From Branchiostoma floridae (taxonomy: Eukaryota; Chordata; Leptocardii; Amphioxiformes; Branchiostomatidae): a DNA stretch of 64,000 nucleotides. The DNA is taken from NCBI RefSeq assembly GCF_000003815.2, contig NC_049982.1, positions 1,509,192 through 1,573,191 of the forward strand, read 5' to 3'. Shown here one piece after another: positions 48,101-60,348 of the stretch. The stretch's first letter is position 1. Each line of letters opens with the position of its first letter. A program made the position numbers and the translations under genes. The notes below the pieces were generated by a model, which saw only the letters and a program-made list of their open reading frames with translations, was not told the origin of the DNA and searched no databases.

Positions 48101-48260
48101 TTGGCCCATTCTACCCCTGTGCCAAATTTCAGGTCATTCGGTCCAGGAACGACGGAGATGAATCACTTTGAAGATTTGACAGGAGAAAGAAGAAAGAAAG
48201 AAAGAAAGAAACATTACGAATACAATATATTTCACCATACTATGTATGGCTGAAATATAA
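45187..48260. mobile_element. 3.1-kb repeat element, copy 2
   Basis: Matches copy 1 (12473-15790) from CTAGAAAGGCCGACATTTGC to GTATGGCTGAAATATAA, including TIR-like ATATTTCAGCCATACC, the AGACCGTCAACAA blocks and the GC-rich GGGCTTCGCCACCCTGGG phrase. Its 89-codon ORF (46478-46747) is homologous to the 78-codon ORF of copy 1. It contains a 100-N gap (45582-45681) and lacks the 160-bp triplication. An AGAAAGAAAG microsatellite near the right end is specific to this copy. Confidence 0.65.
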
Positions 48261-49260
48261 AAATCAGGCTGGTGTGACTGGGGCATCAATCATTGGTAAA
48301 GACGTGCGAACAAAAGTAATAGATGGAGTCGCTAACCTCAGGCACAGCCTCGTAATCAGGCGTGACAGGGGATGACGTGTGCCCCGTGGGTATAGGGTTA
48401 CAAACATGGCGAAGGAAACGGAAGTGACGAAATGAAGAACGGCCACTGTGACGTCATGGGTAACGAAGTCTAAATGTATGAAGGGTCATCGACTCATCGT
48501 TAGTATATGCACTAGAGACAATAATTTCGTGACAATTACTTCGTGACAATTCTGCCAGAAGAAGCAAAGACGATAGAGTTGACAGTCCAGTGGGAAAAGA
48601 GGTGCACAAGGTACAAAGCAGGAAGCAAATAAGTACCAAGACCTGCTGCAGATTCGCAGTACGCCAAATAAAGAAGTAGGATGCGGGGATTTCACTTCAC
48701 AGTCAGCTTGGAAGTTACTGACAGCACTAGGTAGTCTCTACCAGACTGTCGCCTGGCCAAATAAGAGGACTTTGACCATGTTAGGAATAAAAGCATAGTT
48801 GGAGTGAATTGGCCTAGGAATGTCGTAAACTGTACTCCGTCGAAATCGGATAAGAGAGAAAAAAGTTCGAAAAATGCATGATATGCTAGGTCAGGCCATC
48901 ATCTCCTAGTATACAGAACGGTAGAGAAATTTCCGTTTGAAGAACAAGGTCTCCTGCGTATTGCATTAGCTATGCTTTGAATGAGCTCATGACTTGGGCC
49001 ATGCTTTGCGGTGGAGACACCTGGCGAGACTAGTCAGTCACTGCAGTTAAGTTTCTAGTGACCTGTTATACTGCAGAGCTGGATGTTCGCGCAAGGCGTT
49101 GCCTCTGGAAAGTAAGCCCAAAGTATGACTAGATCTAATAATTATCTAAAACAAAAATTTATGCTGCAAGTAAAACAGTTTTTCCGAAGACAACATCTTA
49201 TCCATAATACATTATGACCAACATGAGAGAGAGATAAACACATATTTGACAATGGGGCCG
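48261..49260. other. spacer, no recognised gene
   Basis: A solo TAGTCTCTACCAGACT MITE end lies near 48733. I see nothing else of note. Confidence 0.4.
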
Positions 49261-49267
49261 AACATTG

Positions 49268-49269
49268 AC

Positions 49270-49355
<86 letters not shown>

Positions 49356-49925
49356 TTATTGATTTCAACATAGCAGACATAATAGCAGCCTGAATAGCGT
49401 TGAAATTTACAACATAAAAACCGTATATATACAATAAGAAACAATATACTAAAGTAGTAAACAACATCTCCGACGTTAAGTAGCCATTGTCACTACCTAC
49501 GTGTCTACAGTCTTGTTGTACAGCTTGATGGATGTGTGCAAGAAAGAGTTCTGAAGTCTTTTAGTTCTAGCTGGGGGGATGGAGAAAGTGTTTTTGTTTC
49601 TCAGTGATCGTCCCGTGGCAGTTGATCTGGAAGGTGGAACCATGTCGTGTAGGGGATGGTCAACATCCAACATTTGTGTGAAAAGTTTGACAGCTGCATC
49701 CTCGCGTCGCGACTGGAGGGTGGGTAGGTCGGGCACATCGCGCCTGCCCGCTCGGCTGATGATCCGTAGAGCCCGCTGTTGGACTCTCTGCATTGCGCGT
49801 TTCTGTTCCTTCCTACAGCCTACCAGGAGGACATTACCGTACTCGAGGACGGGGCGCACGAGGGGCACGTAGATAGTCACTAGGTCGGCGACACTGGTCC
49901 CTTGCTTTGCAAGTAGTCTTTCAAT
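49268..49925 (-). mobile_element. 5'-truncated LINE with GAT/ATC tail
   Basis: A minus-strand ORF (49880-49497) reads YVPLVRPVLEYGNVLLVGC, then VQQRALRIISRAG, then NTFSIPPARTKRLQNSF, the C-terminal tail of a CR1/Jockey-type reverse transcriptase. The 3' UTR ends AATAAAGGATGATG and continues as an about 85-bp (GAT)n tract (CAT repeat at 49268-49354 on the plus strand), typical of a LINE 3' microsatellite tail. Confidence 0.75.
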
Positions 49926-50962
49926 GAATGACTAAATGTACAGACTTCTTGAAGGCCTCTCAAGGAAGGCGCTGTGCATCAGTCTGGTTTCTCCTGATGT
50001 TATCTGCCTGGACAGTGTGCATCTCCAGCTGGATCCGTTATGTGCAAGGTCACCCCTCGATATCAAGATATGAAATTTCTGATTTGGAATTTGTGCTTTT
50101 GAATTATTGCAAAATTTCACTCGGCGTACCAAAAAGCTCTGTCAACGCCGCGGTCAGGGGTGAGCTAGGAGTTTTCCCACTTTATATTGATTCACAGACA
50201 CAGATGATAAAATACTGGCTTAGGTTACATAATCTCCCAAATGACAGACTTGTAAAGAAAGCATATAATACTTCTGTTGAGCTACAACAAGACTGGGCTG
50301 TGCATGTGCAAGATATGTTAAGTAGACATGGTTTCCAAAATGTTTGGCTTAATCCTGCTGTTAATGCCAACCGTTTTGGAAATATATTTAAGAACCGTCT
50401 GCAAGACACGTTTCTCTCTGGTTGGAGACGAGAATTAAGAAGTTTTAACAAACTCAGTACTTATTGTAAAATCAAAAAAGAATTCTGTTTCGAAAAATAT
50501 CTTTCATCTGTTCAAAACAAATTGTTTAGAAATAACCTAAGGAGACTAAGGATTAGTGCACACACCTTACAAATTGAAAAGGGCCGACCCTACAACATAC
50601 CAGCCAATGAGAGACTTTGTCCCACATGCCATAAAGACATAGATGGATTGTTCGACTTATGAAGAAGACCGTCAAAAGTTATTTCAAAATATTGTATGTA
50701 AGTCCGAAATTGTACTACCACATGCTAGGTCAGAGGTATTCCATTTGATATCATCATGTCCTGTTCATATATCTGCCTACGTAGGCCAATTTATTTACAA
50801 CTCATTACAAAAACGAGATAATGCTTTATGATACTTACTAGATTGTTTATACTGTTATATTATATTACATTAGTTGTTAGTTATTTGTATTAGTATATAG
50901 TTGTTCACATTGCCATACATTGTAACTGTTACAATTGTTGCGCAATAAAGTTATTCATTCAG
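49926..50962 (+). mobile_element. 5'-truncated, frameshifted LINE 3' end
   Basis: The plus-strand ORF contains CKISLGVPKSSVNAAVRGEL, then MIKYWLRLHNLP, then LRRLRISAHTLQIEKGR, then ERLCPTCHKDIDG. This is the LINE C-terminal domain with a zinc-knuckle-like CPTC. A frame break near 50645 separates it from EEDRQKLFQNIV...FIYNSLQKRD. It ends GCGCAATAAAGTTATTCATT. It abuts the minus-strand LINE head to head. Confidence 0.75.
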
Positions 50963-50968
50963 ATACTT

Positions 50969-51103
50969 CAGGTGCAGTCTCACTACACTGCGTCAAGCTT
51001 GCGTCACTATGGGGTTCGTTCAATTCGTCACTGTTTTGATATTTTCTCCGTTTTTTTTTATAATTTAGATATTGCGTATGACTTAGAAGACCACAAAATA
51101 CAC

Positions 51104-51145
<42 letters not shown>

Positions 51146-51564
51146 GGCAGGGTATTGTCACTCTCTGTGTCTGTATCTGTATCTTTATAGCCGGTATAAC
51201 CGCCGTTCGGCGTAACACACCAGCTTCGCAGGCACGCGGCGCGGCAGCAGCTGGTTATATTACACCGAACAACATGTCACACGTAACTTTAGCACATCTA
51301 TCTGCAAGCGTTCTTTAAAGCTATCCAGAGAAGATGCCCCTACTGTGCTTGGTGATAACAAATCTCTCTGAGGAAGCCATCCCTTGAACTGTTCCAGACT
51401 CTTCTGCATCTTGCAGTCTGTAGCCAGGTGGGACCTAGGTGTTTCTGCAGGTTGTCTCTCCGCAAAAAGTAAGAAAATTCGTTCTTTACCTCTGAAATTT
51501 CCGAAAAATCTCGTTGAGTATCTCTCGAACCCCGCATTGACGCAAGTGCAGTGACAGTGTACCT
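50969..51564. mobile_element. MITE with AGGTGCAC-type ends, copy 1, with nested insert
   Basis: The left end runs AGGTGCAGTCTCACTACACT then GCGTCAAGCTTGCGTCACTA; the right end runs GACGCAAGTGCAGTGACAGT. The middle is interrupted by (CAT)n (51105-51145) and by the GATACA-tailed repeat (51160-51325, inverted relative to 19531). Confidence 0.65.
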
Positions 51565-51989
51565 TTCGATTCCCACCTGCAGCATGTTTGAAACGCAGCA
51601 GTAAAGACGGCTTAAGGGGATAATCAATGCTTCATTTTCCTCTTGCCAACTTTTCGGAACGGCTACTTCTACAGCGCCTGCTTTAGCACAATCCACGTTG
51701 ATTTGGATAAAAGCCAATATGTTATTTTCTTATACAGTTACAGTCACGCAATTGAAGTGGTTTGCAATAAATAACTGGGGTCACACCGTGTCGAATCGCC
51801 GGGATTGGCAATAAAGCTTGCATGAAAGACCTCGGCACCTGCAATACGGGCTCGTCACAAGTCTGAAACGTTATAACCAGACTCAGCAGGCGGCCGTGCG
51901 TGTGTCAGGGTCGGCCGCGTCTGTTCCACAGGGTGGGTCACACGTGCGGACATATAAGAGTTGCGACTGCGAAAAACAAGGTACGAATG

Positions 51990-52285
51990 TACAGATTATC
52001 AAAACAATCTTATAAAGAAAAGGAATATCTTAAGATTGCCAATGTACGCCACAGATCTAACATCACAAAAGTAAGAATCAGTTGCCACAAATTACGAATC
52101 GAACATTTATGCAATTACCAAGAAGCGAGAGGAAGTCGAATGTCCTAGAATAGATTAGACGCATATCTGCATTACATAGATGTGTATGATTGTTTCCATT
52201 GTTACATGTATGTGTTTCTTACCATGTGACCTGTACTCAGCCCAGTGGGGCAAAAATGTGCAATAAAGATTGCATTCATTCATTA
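51990..52285 (+). mobile_element. LINE 3' end fragment
   Basis: The ORF contains KEKEYLKIANVRHRSNITKV then RISCHKLRIE, as in LINE C-termini. It is followed by CTGTACTCAGCCCAGTGGGG and GCAATAAAGATTGCATTCAT. The tail resembles that of 62460-62740. Confidence 0.6.
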
Positions 52286-52315
52286 AAGCCCGTATCAATT
52301 CCGTAATATGTAATT

Positions 52316-52517
52316 CTTAGTCTCTATCAGGCTCCGCAGGTCACTGTAAAAATTGTAGAAATCAGACGAATATACACACATAACATGCCAGAGGACTTAG
52401 CTGACCAAGGAGTATGGTTTGCGACCCAGCTCACTCGTCTGGCATATTATCTGTCTATATTTGTCGGCGATTTCTGTAATTTTTCCAGCCACCTGTGGAG
52501 CCTGGTAGAGGCTTATT
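52316..52517. mobile_element. foldback MITE, CTTAGTCTCTATCAG family
   Basis: Left arm CTTAGTCTCTATCAGGCTCC, right arm GGAGCCTGGTAGAGGC. The interior shares TCTGGCATATTNTGTCTATA with 22229-22540. Confidence 0.7.
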
Positions 52518-52750
52518 AGACTTCAATACGGAATTCATATGGACTTTAATATATACGCACGTGTGAACCCACCTCCACATCGTGTCATCACGATCAATCC
52601 CGGGGATGATGGTGAGATGAAGGTAACAGGCGCGGTTATCCGGCCGGGACGGAGAATCGATACAGACATGATAGCCGCCATGTTGTTTTCATTGAGGGCA
52701 CGACCTGACATGACCTCGTTGACTCCCCGGTCGAGGATTGAGGATGTCGT

Positions 52751-52902
52751 AATACCCCCCTCACATTAGGCGAAAATCGATCGGACGACGATTCTGCGAG
52801 CTCTAAATTACGAGAAGGTATGCTTCCTCGTAATAGAGCTTTTAAAATAGAGCTCGCAGAATCGTCGTCCGATCGGTTCTCGCCTAATGTGAGGGGGGTA
52901 TT
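52751..52902. mobile_element. near-perfect foldback with AATACCCCCCTCACATTAGG arms
   Basis: Two arms of about 65 bp (including GATCGGACGACGATTCTGCG) surround a short loop near GAAGGTATGCTTCCTC. Almost the whole 152 bp could form one hairpin. Confidence 0.75.
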
Positions 52903-53631
52903 GTGGCGAGAGCTCGGCGAGCGATACAGGAAGGCCGGCAGAAATTATGCTAACTCTAACCCTGACATAGGCAATGAAGGTCAGAAGAACTCGTGTTAAC
53001 CGCAAGCCGAACACAATGGCTCCGTAGGCGCTACTATACATAACCGAACAAAATCATCCAAATCCTTGTGGTGAATTTTATTCTAAAAATCCATTCAAAA
53101 TAACGGACAATTTATTGTGTGGAGTCTTGCGGCAGATTTTCGGAATTTAAAAAACACACAACATTCTACTGAAAAGCTACCACATCAGCTGGAACTCGGC
53201 TACTAGTGAAGAAAGTTCGATATCTTAACTTCGCGCAGCGACACTGGCCGCAAAACTGCTGGGAACTTCCAGACGCAGCTCGTACTTTGTAATGCCGGGA
53301 AAAACTTTATCCTGCTGTATGTTCTCCGCGACCTGCATGGATAAGTTTCCGTGAATATTTGGTCGGCGAATGACTATAAAACGTCTCTATGGCGGTTTGC
53401 CATCTTCTACAGAGAGATAATAACTGGTTCACTTGGTACTGCAACAATGTGTCACCGCTAACAGTGCAGTCCCAAACTCAAAGTATCGACAGTGACAGAA
53501 CGCCACCAAAACGTTCAACTTGGCTCTTGGAAAAATACGTGGCTGTGAACGAAGAACTTTATCATTCAGATACATATTAAGTTTCATTTTCAGACGCATG
53601 GTTGAGATTCTGTCAGGACCACCCGTGAGTT
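52903..53631. other. spacer, no recognised feature
   Basis: Short ORFs on both strands without motifs or splice context. Confidence 0.4.
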
Positions 53632-53899
53632 AAGGTGCACTCTCACTGCACTTGTGTCAAGCTTGCGTCACTGCGGGGTTCGTTCACTGCGTCACTGTTT
53701 TGTTATTTGCTTATTTTGTATGATTTAGATATTGCGTTATACGTAAAAGTATGTCTTTGTCTTAGAAGATGACAAAATACACAAAACGTAAGAAAATTCG
53801 TTCTTTATCTCTGAAATTCGTATTTCTTTTTTTTGAGTATTTTTCGAACCCCACAGTGACGCAAGCGTGACGCAAGTGCAGTGAGATCGAGTGCACCTT
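53632..53899. mobile_element. MITE with AGGTGCAC ends, copy 2 (intact)
   Basis: Ends TTAAGGTGCACTCTCACTGC and AGTGCACCTTAA-like form inverted repeats of about 45 bp, carrying GCGTCAAGCTTGCGTCACTG and its inverse. TTAA at both ends suggests a TA or TTAA target duplication. Confidence 0.75.
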
Positions 53900-54006
53900 A
53901 AATTCCCTGCCATAGGAGACGGTTGTCTCTGATTGCGTTACTGTTGCTGCGGCTTCCCGGAGAACGCGTCAGGACACATCGCTATCACGCGGCGGTTTCA
54001 CTTATA

Positions 54007-54290
54007 GGGCCTTCACACTGATACCAATTTAGCTGGAATCAAGCAGAACCAGTCGGCATGAAGAATTTGCAAAATTCGTGCCACATTCCATGGAAATTAG
54101 GGAATTCCAAATGGACCTTATAGCCCCTTCACACGAGATGGAATGGCACCAAGAATGGGAAGAAGTATCTGGAACGCAGTGAGAATTTCTAAAATGAACT
54201 AAGAAAACCCAGAAATGTACAAGGAATAGTCATTCTGACGGCAGTCTGGCTGATTCCGCTTCTCGTGTGAAGGGCCTTCAGTGAAGGAAA
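54007..54290. mobile_element. MITE-like repeat with CCCTTCACACGAGA ends
   Basis: TAGCCCCTTCACACGAGA (54121) is mirrored by TCTCGTGTGAAGGGCC (54261). A second GGGCCTTCACACTGAT lies at 54007. TGGAAT and ATTCC phrases just inside the ends are also inverted. Confidence 0.55.
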
Positions 54291-54397
54291 GACTGGAGTG
54301 TTCACGCGCCAGGGAACAAGTGCGCGTACTGAGCCCTGAAAACAGAAGGGGACACAGTCAGGGATAAAATAGAAAAGACGCGACAGGAGAAATACTC

Positions 54398-54437
54398 GTA
54401 CCACTGGGTACGGCGGTACGGCTGTACCCAGTGGTAC
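54398..54437. repeat. 14-bp arm perfect hairpin
   Basis: GTACCACTGGGTAC and GTACCCAGTGGTAC are separated by 12 bases, followed by a (GTAC/GTACGTAC) run to 54460. Confidence 0.7.
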
Positions 54438-55352
54438 GTCGTACGTAAGTACGTACGTACGGTCGTGTACGAATAAGTGCAAAAAGCTAGGCAAAACTAA
54501 TGGCCTCGAACTAATATCACTGTGGGCAAAAAAATTAAGCAAAAAGTCGTCGCGGAAACATCTGTGTAAACAGGTAAGGAAAATTAAAAAAAAAGAAGGT
54601 ATGACAACAAGCTTGGCATGTAAATGATTCTGTAAACTCTTACTTATTTACATCCTTATACCCAGCAACTTTCCAAGACTGACAGCTGTAATTCATCATG
54701 TTTATAGCAGCGCACTCCGGGCGGCTCTACGATCCGGGAGCGGAGATGACATCGATCGTGCTTTATTTGTGTAATGTGTTTTTCATAAGCCTGAAGCAAA
54801 ACGTCATATCGGGTCTTCTCCTCAGTTACCAGGTGATACGCCTGGAATCTATAACATGGCACACCTGAGCATTCATGGAGTAAGCAGACACTGTCAGGTG
54901 GATGTTGGTAAACACAGTCTCAGATCATCACCCACCTGCAATGTAATCGTAGTTGATTTTATCGTTGGACAAAAAATACAACTGGAAATGTAACCCCGTG
55001 CACGCAAACGCACGTGCGTGCATACACAATTGTCGCTTGAGCACACAAACACAAACAAACAAACAAACAAACAAACATAAACAAACTCATACACAACCAC
55101 ACACGCAAAACATAGACAATTCGAAATACAAAACACATTAGACACACACACTGACAAAAACATACATAAACGCATGAAACATGATATGCACGCGCACACA
55201 GACGCACAGACTTGATTAATGCTCAAACATTACACGTACACATAGTTTATGTTCCAATGCCCCATTGCTTCATGTTGTGTGTAGTGTAAGGTTTAACAGT
55301 CATTAATAAGCTGCTGTTGATTAAAGTGTTGATATGTTTCCATGCCGCGTTG

Positions 55353-55928
55353 TTATATGTTGTGTCTAGTGTAAGCTTTCGCAGCCATTAATTCAAAGGA
55401 CGATAAGAAAATCGCTATGAGACAACATCTATATATAACGGAAGAAAAACTTCTCACGAACTCCTTCACAACTTCTCCCGTCATCTTATAAATGATTCTG
55501 AGTTTCCTCATCTCCTGTAGTTGGTGGTTCCTCCCCTCTGCGAATCTACAGCGGAAATGAAGGTCCATAATCCCCCTGATGGAGGAACGTGACGATTGGA
55601 CGCATCTTACAGCCTCCGGGGACCTGAACACGTCTTCGGGAAGATTTCCAGAAATTAGAATCATCTTGGAGTGTCCAAGTTCAGATGGGTAACTATAGAT
55701 CCGGCACTGAGAGGAGCTGCATATGTGACGGAGGGAACGATTCTCGTTATTAAAGCGTGTCCTGAATAGAGATGAACTCGGTTTTACAAGTTTCGGGTTT
55801 ATAATGAGTTCTAGAAAGTTTCTCTTGCGAACGTGTCCTCGTCTGGCAAACTTTGTCACTGCTTCTGAATACTTTTTTTTTTTAATCTGGAAGAAAATAG
55901 CCCCCAGAATGTCAGTAATTTCAGACAA
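55353..55928 (-). CDS. 191-codon ORF of unknown nature
   Basis: It begins MSEITDILGAIFFQ and contains ARRGHVRKRNFLEL and RKLRIIYKMTGEV. The sequence has a balanced amino-acid mixture and no repeats, unlike most ORFs here. An alternative reading is a single exon starting after the acceptor-like AAGTATTCAG about 65 nt into the ORF. I do not recognise a family. A 68-codon ORF (54862-54656) on the same strand (TEEKTRYDVLLQAYEKHIT) could be a neighbouring exon. Confidence 0.25.
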   Translation of the reverse strand: MSEITDILGAIFFQIKKKKYSEAVTKFARRGHVRKRNFLELIINPKLVKPSSSLFRTRFNNENRSLRHICSSSQCRIYSYPSELGHSKMILISGNLPEDVFRSPEAVRCVQSSRSSIRGIMDLHFRCRFAEGRNHQLQEMRKLRIIYKMTGEVVKEFVRSFSSVIYRCCLIAIFLSSFELMAAKAYTRHNI

Positions 55929-55929
55929 A

Positions 55930-58480
55930 TCGTGTTAACACGTACCAAATGTAACGCCAGTGTCCAACACTTCTTGTGTCTGTTAATATGACTGAGCCAT
56001 TTGCGCACCGTTGTTTTGTATGGATGCCAACAGTTGCGATAAAAGGCCAGAAAGTAAAATGCTCCCTGTACCAGTACTTATCACTATGATTTAGCGCTGT
56101 TACCTGGAGCTTTGATTGGTACTGCGAGCGGCATACAGGGAAAATGGCGCTGAAGAAGTGAACACGACAACTGCCCTGCAGGACGCTGACCCCTGCAATA
56201 AGCGACCGAAAGGTCATTGGTCACTGAGGTCTGTTGATATCTTATATCATAATATGATAATATATGAAGACCTTTTAGAAATGATAATATCACTTGATGA
56301 CATTTAAGACATGGTTAGGAGACCTTAAACACAATCCACAGATAAATGGTATACCGTTGACAAATCTTTCATTGAAGGCCGTTAAGAGATAATTGATATA
56401 TATTTGGGAATCTATCGCAAGACCTTGAGAACAATTGAAATATTACTCGTAGATAGTTGAAAAGCTATTGCAAGACCTTGAAGGCCATTCAAAAATCATT
56501 GAAAGGCGCGTCTGAGATTATTACAAAACTTAGGGTGGTTTTGAGGATGAATGAGGATTTGTAGGAATACATTGATCGGTTGGGAATACACTGGGTCTTC
56601 CCTGAAGGGTTCAGAGATTTGGCAATTTTTTATTTTTTATTTTTACTCTGAGCGGTCTCTCACTGTCTCCTATAGACTGACAAGTCATGTGATCTGACAG
56701 GCAGTTAGCCTAATTAGCAAGAATCTAACAGCTTCTTCACTGCCACTGGTCAGAGTTTGGCGGCCAACGTCTCTCGGTCAGGCGATCTGAGAAGATCTTA
56801 GTCGTGTTGATTTAGGCACATAATCAGACTGAGAACTGTCTGTTACCATGGTGATGGGTACTGGCATGGCAGGTTTCCATAGTGACAGAGGATGCTGAGA
56901 TCTTATATTACTATTGTGATCCTCAAATCATTTTGGTGACTCTGGGAAAGAGAATGGTTCTCTAATTCTAGTTGAATGTAAATGGCCAAAATCTCGCGAG
57001 GCTGAGGTCTACTTAGCACCTGATACCGATAACTGAGGCTACTAGGCAAATAGCAGGTAGAGATGTTTGTTTATTTGTTTTTTTGTTTAAGGTCTCAAAC
57101 AAGCAACCACGCAAGAGTAAAAAGCACGCCTTGTATCATTCCCGACATCATTGTCCCTATCCGCTCATCGCGTGACCAAAATGTAACTAAATTTATGGTT
57201 TCAAAGCTTTATCTGCCTGTTGACGTTCTGAACCAGATATTTTTTTTTTGAATCTTTGAAAATGGACACTGGAGTTCGCTTTCCACAGAGAAGGCGTGTC
57301 CACGAACATGTTAAAGAACCCACCACACTTATCGACAAGGACACACTTTTATCATGTTCGATGACTCAACTCAGACAACTTTTCCCTCAGCCAGGAGGCA
57401 ATGCATCACTGCCAAAGGAGACCCGCTGAAGACTGTCTACTGTGGTGATAACGGCAGAAGAAGAAGTAGCGCTACAATGGACATACATCAACAGTCAGCC
57501 AGTGATACAGATAAGATAGGAGCTGCCTGGCGTAAATCAATGAGAAACGTGCCATGATTACCACCTGTTTGCATTGCCAGAATATACCGTCATTACTTTC
57601 CATGATGCGGGCCATGTTTTCATGGGTTCTGTTGTATTAATAGCGACATAAATCGGTGCGCTGTAGAGACTGGTACCAATTTCGTAGATTGTCCTCGTGA
57701 ATTAGACGTCACATTCGGGAAATCATTAGAGGGATTGAATCATAGATTAAGCTTAAGGATGCGGCGCTCTCTACTGCCGGAATGAATAGATACGATGCGC
57801 GGAAGTTTTGGTTATGAGGCCCGTGGGTGAAATTAACACGTGCTACACGTCCTAACACAGCGGGAAATTACCTCCATTTCCAAGATTTGTTGACTTCTTC
57901 CGAAGAAATGATTTTCAGACAGTTAGCGTATTTCATATCCGTGGTAGTGGCACCACAGGGAGGCAGAAGGGGTAGGGGGGTGTTGATCATATAACAGACT
58001 AGTCATAAACATTCGGGATATATCCGTGCGAACTTGTGGCTGTAAAGTTTCTTCAAAGAAGACATGATCGAACCAATCTGTGAACTAGTTTATCAAATCG
58101 AATAGGAATTATCAGGATCGTCCTGACTACTTTACCTTGTTATGTTTTGCTGCCGTTCTGCGAAATACTCGTACGCGTTAACAGTTTCACTTAACTTATA
58201 CGCCCAAAAGTAGTTACTCAAGTAACTGGATATGACTTTGGAAGTTGCTTATTGTATAATAAATACATGCTATTTGGCTTATATCTTATTACCTTGATGT
58301 CCAACCTTCATCGACACACTTGACCTTTGTGATCTATAGTATCTATGGTATAGAAATGCTCTACACTACATACATCACGAATCACCTACTTCAACATCAT
58401 TTTTTTCATCAGTAATTTCTCAAATCACATCATTGAAACCCCACATATCTAACAATAAAGGGTTAATGCCCCGGCCCGAG
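55930..58480. other. spacer without a recognised gene
   Basis: Short ORFs only. A repeat end (AAAAGTAGTTACTCAAGTAA) lies at 58207. No exon could be supported. Confidence 0.4.
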
Positions 58481-58900
58481 GTGTATATGGTGAGATAATC
58501 CCTGGTCAGGTGCGATAACCACCGAATAAACCACCGAGTGAGCGTAGCGTAGCGGTGCCGGTGTCGATTCATTCTGACCAATCAGGGGAGCGATACCCAC
58601 CTGCCTGGCCTGAATCTACGTGTTACGGCGTCATAACCAACGTGGAACGGGGCCTTCTGATTGGTCCGCGGCGCCTGGCTATATGATAATTTAAACTCAT
58701 CGATACATTTGACGGTTAGGTGCCACGACCATGCCCAACCTCGCACTGATTGGCTACGCAGTCGGAATGCACCTGGACCGTGACCCGACGTGACCTCGCG
58801 TGAAGGCGTCTCCTAATTGGTTCATCCCGCGGTGTCACGGCCGGGTCCCGGTCACGCGTGAGGCGCGTGCGCCAGGAGAAATGTAACCAAATGTCGGTTC
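58480..58900. promoter_or_regulatory. CpG-rich patch with four CCAAT boxes
   Basis: CCAAT or ATTGG occurs at 58578-58582, 58660-58664, 58749-58753 and 58816-58820, in a GC-rich, CpG-containing stretch that contrasts with AT-rich flanks. This resembles a CpG promoter, but no adjacent gene is recognised. Confidence 0.35.
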
Positions 58901-60340
58901 GATCGGCTGATGAGCCTTGAACCAGTCATGGCACGTTCTTTATTCACCCTGATTCCATCGTACTGGTTAAGTTGGTACGTAGTTTAGAATCCATTTCAAG
59001 AAATCACAAATGCAGTTTTGGCCCATTAGTCGGGTCTCTTGCTTTATGTCGGAAGCGTTGGCCAGTCAACAATGGTCAGTAGAGACGGAGGACGATATAG
59101 ACACCCTGGCTCTGTTAACCGAATGCGTAGTCTCGAAATTATGCCATGTGACAAAAATGACGCCTAGTCGCACATGAAGTAGGGTGCATTATTCTTTGTT
59201 CACTTGGGATTTTTTTTTTAAAGGTGAAAAATAGATGCTCTAAAATCTAAATCATGTTCAACCAAGAGACGTAGTTGTTTGGTTACCGTAGGCAAATATG
59301 AATACGGAAATGTACGGAATATGAATTAACGCAGTATGATATCCTATGAGTCTAACAGTAATTTAGTTCATTTTGTCAAGTTGTGTCATGTTATTTCTAG
59401 CTCGATTGATTCGTGGTGTCGTAATGGCATAAAGATTTTTAGATTCAAGTACAATTCTTTGTTTTAGTTTTCTACTCCAGTAAGGGAGATCGACTCACGC
59501 ACACTGTTCATACATATGTAATTATCTATTTATTATTGTCCTGTATAATTTATTATTTTCAATACTTGTATAAGTGGCGGCGTTAATATAAGTTGAATGT
59601 AACTTGAGTCCGCCGTCACTTTGTCCTCGTCCGTTTATTTGTATTTTTACACGTATTTCAATAAAGAAAGAAAATGGCATAAAGGTTAAAGGCCGATGAC
59701 CAAGAGGTCCCGGTTTGCAGCTGAGACTGCTCACATCCCAACGGCTTGAGCTTTCGGAAATAACTTATTCCATCGTTCAGGCCCTGGCTTAAGGATAGGA
59801 ACCTATTGTTGTCCACCTTATCCATACCGGGCCCTTTCTGTGTCATGCTCTTCTTAACTCTATCATAACTCATAAATAGATAACACCCTCATTCCACTAG
59901 ATGGGGACCGCTATCGTACTATCATTTGACAGATCGCTCAGCGAATTTGATAGGTAAAACCTCATCCTTGTATGCTTTGGGGAGTTTTATGCCTTTTAGT
60001 TTTGCTTTTACGTTTTGTATGATATTCCAGTTTTGAAATCAAGGATTGCCCCAATCCAATTTACTTCACGACGAGGTTGCTGCCGTCAGGTGTATCGGGG
60101 GCCTGAATAGATGAATAAGTCATGGCGGGAATCAGTGACACCCCCCGGCAGCACGGAAGCTTAAACCCGGCCATATCCCGTCTAACTTCTCCCGGAGAAA
60201 TGCATTACCTAATCAAACAGGATTAGGGTGTCACATAACGCCATAGCTCATATTCCGCCGCGGTAATAGCCAGATGGCTCAGGGTAGAACTCTGCCCTAG
60301 TTTCCAGGAAATCCGTGCCCAGGAAATCCGTGCCCCGTGA
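58900..60340. other. spacer without a recognised gene
   Basis: AT-rich sequence. Nothing beyond short ORFs is visible. Confidence 0.4.
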
Positions 60341-60348
60341 CGCGTTAG

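Noticed and set aside
49198-49467. ORF with a poly-Asp run
   Set aside because: It is the (GAT)n tail of a LINE, not a coding repeat.
52539-52769. 76-codon ORF between two MITEs
   Set aside because: It overlaps MITE ends on both sides and shows no recognisable motif.
53389-53580. 63-codon ORF
   Set aside because: No splice sites, motif or neighbouring exon to support it.
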